Positions 6,595 through 7,817 of a stretch of 7,817 nucleotides of DNA are shown in pieces. How positions within the stretch are numbered: the stretch's first letter is position 1; the number at the start of each line of letters is the position of its first letter. The DNA is from Actinomycetota bacterium. GTDB taxonomy: Bacteria > Actinomycetota > Thermoleophilia > Gaiellales > Gaiellaceae. The stretch covers positions 1 through 7,817 of the forward strand of contig JACCZA010000012.1 in the NCBI GenBank assembly GCA_013696185.1, in the 5' to 3' direction. The translations under genes and the position numbers were made by a program. The notes under the pieces were generated by a model, which did no database searches, was not told the DNA's origin, and worked only from the letters and a program-made list of their open reading frames with translations.

Positions 6595-7236
6595 ATCGAG
6601 CCCGTCGCACGTGTCAAGCCGCGCCTCCGGGGCGTCTCGCACCAGTACGCGTTCTTCGCGTCGCTCGTCCTCGGTGCCGTGCTGGTCGTCGGCGCGTCGG
6701 GCACGAGGCAGACCATCGCCGCGGCAGTCTTCGCCGTCACCGTCGCGACCATGTTCGGGGTGAGCGCGCTCTACCACCGCCTCGACTGGACGCCGTCCGT
6801 GCGTCGCTGGCTCCGGCGCGCGGACCACGCCGCCATCTACCTCCTGATCGCGGGCACGTACACGCCCTTCGGGCTGATCGCCCTCTCCGGCGCGTGGCAG
6901 GTCGCCATCCTCGTGGTGGCCTGGGGCGGCGCGCTCGCCGCGATCGCGCTGAAGCTCGCCTGGACCGATGCGCCGAAGTGGGTGGCCGTCGCGGTCGCCG
7001 TGCCGCTCGGCTGGGCGGGGGTCGTGGCGTTCCCGCAGTTTCTCGACGTCACGGGTCTCGGCGGGGTCACCCTGCTCGCCGTGGGAGGTGTGCTCTATAC
7101 GAGCGGGGCGCTGGTCTACGCGCTGCGGCGACCCGATCCGCGTCCTGCCGTCTTCGGCTACCACGAGCTCTTCCACGCGCTCGTGATCGCGGCGACGGGC
7201 TGCCAGTACGCGGCGGTCGCCAGCCTGCTCGTCTAG
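6595..7236 (+). CDS. trhA: Hemolysin III / PAQR-family membrane protein (TrhA-like)
   Basis: An integral membrane protein of the hemolysin III (PAQR) family, about 213 aa with seven predicted membrane helices when read from codon 6595. Family residues are intact: S-x3-H in SALYHR (Ser57, His61), Asp77 in RADHAAIYLLIAGTYTPF, and H-x3-H in YHELFHALV (His190, His194). By analogy with adiponectin receptors, the Asp and three His form a metal site and the protein may be a lipid-modifying hydrolase acting in membrane homeostasis; hemolytic activity is not implied. The start is problematic. The first ATG, GTG or TTG in frame is GTG 6679, inside TM1, yet the upstream codons encode a family-like N-terminus (KPRLRGVSHQYAFFASLVLG). 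I place the start at ATC 6595, just after a -10 box; a minimal gene call would be 6679-7236. The stop TAG lies in the CTAG edge of the downstream palindromic element. Confidence 0.85.
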   Translation: MEPVARVKPRLRGVSHQYAFFASLVLGAVLVVGASGTRQTIAAAVFAVTVATMFGVSALYHRLDWTPSVRRWLRRADHAAIYLLIAGTYTPFGLIALSGAWQVAILVVAWGGALAAIALKLAWTDAPKWVAVAVAVPLGWAGVVAFPQFLDVTGLGGVTLLAVGGVLYTSGALVYALRRPDPRPAVFGYHELFHALVIAATGCQYAAVASLLV

Positions 7237-7400
7237 GGGCCTGTCCGTACAGTGGTCGCGGTGGTTGGGACGCGGGAGGTACCGGGAGGCAAGGACGCAG
7301 GGAGCGTCGATATGAGGACATATCGGCGCGACCGAGGACGCAGCATCGTGGTGCCTCACGCGTTCCAGGCGCCCCGAGCCATTTGCGGACAGGCCCCTAG
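7233..7400. mobile_element. 168-bp palindromic MITE-like element bounded by CTAG
   Basis: The two ends are perfect 15-bp inverted repeats: CTAGGGGCCTGTCCG at 7233-7247 and its reverse complement at 7386-7400. The outer CTAG on each side can be read as a 4-bp target duplication (YTAR type) flanking 11-bp terminal repeats GGGCCTGTCCG, a sequence style I associate with IS5-like elements. Symmetry continues through the whole unit: by hand, about 57 of 84 facing positions are complementary, and a 26-base hairpin sits exactly at the centre (7304-7329). No open reading frame inside resembles a transposase, so it would be non-autonomous. It abuts trhA on the left and an IS701-type element on the right. 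It could also be a solo structured terminator-like hairpin; copy number elsewhere would decide. Confidence 0.7.
7304..7329 (+). other. Central stem-loop of the palindromic element
   Basis: An 11-bp stem (7304-7314 with 7319-7329) closes a 4-base loop AGGA. The inner seven pairs are CGATATG/CATATCG, and one outer pair is a U-G wobble when read as plus-strand RNA. Its midpoint, 7316.5, is the midpoint of the 168-bp element, so it is the tip of one long hairpin rather than an independent structure. There is no U-tract after it. Confidence 0.65.
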
Positions 7401-7427
7401 TAGGACTTTGTTAGCGGGATAGAGGGT

Positions 7428-7486
7428 CCTCTCCCTGCCCGTCGAATGGTGTCCGCGTCAGCGGTCATCGTTTGAGGGAGGAGAGG
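7428..7486 (+). promoter_or_regulatory. Potential Shine-Dalgarno-masking stem in the IS701 leader
   Basis: CCTCTCC at 7428-7434 is perfectly complementary to GGAGAGG at 7480-7486, which overlaps the end of the purine-rich ribosome binding site (GGAGG at 7477-7481) and touches the ATG at 7487. A smaller hairpin CCGC-GTCA-GCGG (7453-7464) sits inside the loop. Only transcripts entering from upstream would contain both arms, which would damp transposase translation from read-through RNA, as known for IS10 and IS50. This role is inferred; low-complexity purine/pyrimidine tracts can pair by chance. Confidence 0.35.
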
Positions 7487-7817
7487 ATGGAGGCAGCAGT
7501 CGCTACCGAGATGCCTGCGAGCGACGCGCGCGAGCGTCTGCTCGCGTTTGTGGAGGAGATGGCGACGGCGCTCGGCCATCCCCGTCGACGCGAAAACGCG
7601 CTTTTGTACGTGCGCGGCCTGGTCGAGCATGGCGGCCGGAAGAGCTTGCAGCCGACGCTGTTTCGGCTCGAGGAGACGCCGGCCCGGTATGAGTCGATGC
7701 AGCAGTTTTTGGCCGACTCGCCCTGGGATCCGGGCCTGCTGGTGCGGGCGTGTGCTGAGCGGGTGGCGCCGGCGATCGGCGTTATCGCTTGGGTCGTCGA
7801 CGACACCGGGATTCCCA
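7487..7817 (+). CDS. IS701-family transposase, 3' end outside window
   Basis: The first 110 residues are visible; the full family length is roughly 380-450. ATG 7487 follows AGGGAGGAGAGG with GGAGG five bases before the start; an in-frame TTG at 7472 is less likely. Segments such as RRENALLYVRGLVEHGGRKS, LQPTLFRLEETPARYESMQQ and FLADSPWDPGLLVRACAERV are, from my knowledge of the family, typical of the N-terminal part of IS701 DDE transposases. The visible end WVVDDTGIP (residues 102-110) should contain the first catalytic Asp (Asp105 or Asp106) of the RNase-H-like fold. The remaining D and E residues lie beyond the window, so whether the element is intact is unknown. Codon use is less GC-biased than that of the host genes. 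Confidence 0.9.
   Translation, partial: MEAAVATEMPASDARERLLAFVEEMATALGHPRRRENALLYVRGLVEHGGRKSLQPTLFRLEETPARYESMQQFLADSPWDPGLLVRACAERVAPAIGVIAWVVDDTGIP

Larger units (their letters stand above)
7401..7817 (+). mobile_element. IS701-family insertion sequence, left part only
   Basis: The assignment rests on the transposase beginning at 7487. The left boundary is inferred at or near 7400, directly after CTAG (7397-7400), because IS701 elements are known to target YTAR sites; the tip would then begin TAGGACTTTGTTAGC. The terminal repeat cannot be confirmed because the right end is outside the window. The 86-base leader carries a strong ribosome binding site and a complementary sequence that could mask it. 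The coding part uses more T-ending codons (ttt, ctt, ttg, gct, gtt) than its neighbours, consistent with transfer. Confidence 0.7.

Noticed and set aside
6506..6610. N-terminal extension of the diguanylate cyclase to GTG 6610
   Set aside because: The 35 extra residues are basic and domain-free and would overlap the start of the divergent trhA coding region.
5138..6763. Plus-strand 541-codon frame opposite the diguanylate cyclase
   Set aside because: The opposite strand has GAF and GGDEF motifs in order; this frame has none.
7283..7343. Repeated GGACGCAG words (7293-7300 and 7336-7343) as a possible CRISPR or iteron array
   Set aside because: Only two 8-base copies with no regular spacing; they lie inside the palindromic element and are better explained by its internal structure.
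7397..7806. Minus-strand frames opposite the IS701 leader and transposase
   Set aside because: Shadows of the transposase gene; no recognisable domain and no ribosome binding site.

Overview
The window is uniformly very GC-rich. Its genes are packed closely on both strands, with strong G/C bias at third codon positions. Together with leaderless-looking promoters and the protein families present, this suggests a high-GC actinobacterium. A soil-type Thermoleophilia (Gaiellales/Solirubrobacterales) is my best guess, but this is inference, because no rRNA or lineage marker is in the window.

Left part (1-3292) is a signalling block. It starts inside a large hybrid sensor kinase (GAF-PAS-HisKA-HATPase-receiver) that enters from the left edge. 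Tail to tail with it, with the two stop codons overlapping, lies a small minus-strand histidine-kinase-like protein. That protein keeps its phospho-acceptor histidine motif, but its ATP-binding half has lost the key N, G1, F and G2 features. Divergent from it, across 94 bp, is a NarL/FixJ response regulator. The three genes contain every part needed for a His-Asp-His-Asp phosphorelay.

Middle part (3293-5041) is a two-gene operon: a MarR-family repressor and an EntS-like MFS exporter, translationally coupled by a 4-bp GTGA overlap. A perfect 8-bp inverted repeat is centred on the repressor's own GTG start codon, seven bases after a -10 box. This suggests a leaderless, autoregulated transcript.

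Right part (5048-7236) holds a minus-strand two-GAF diguanylate cyclase with intact catalytic and inhibitory sites. Divergent from it is a hemolysin III/PAQR (TrhA-like) membrane protein. The conserved N-terminus of TrhA extends upstream of any ATG, GTG or TTG codon.

Far right (7233-7817) is mobile DNA. A 168-bp imperfect palindrome bounded by CTAG looks like a MITE or a large RNA hairpin, and its left end contains the trhA stop codon. At its right-hand CTAG it abuts the left end of an IS701-family insertion sequence, whose transposase runs off the window. No tRNA, rRNA, CRISPR or origin was seen. No stretch over 300 bases lacks an assigned feature.
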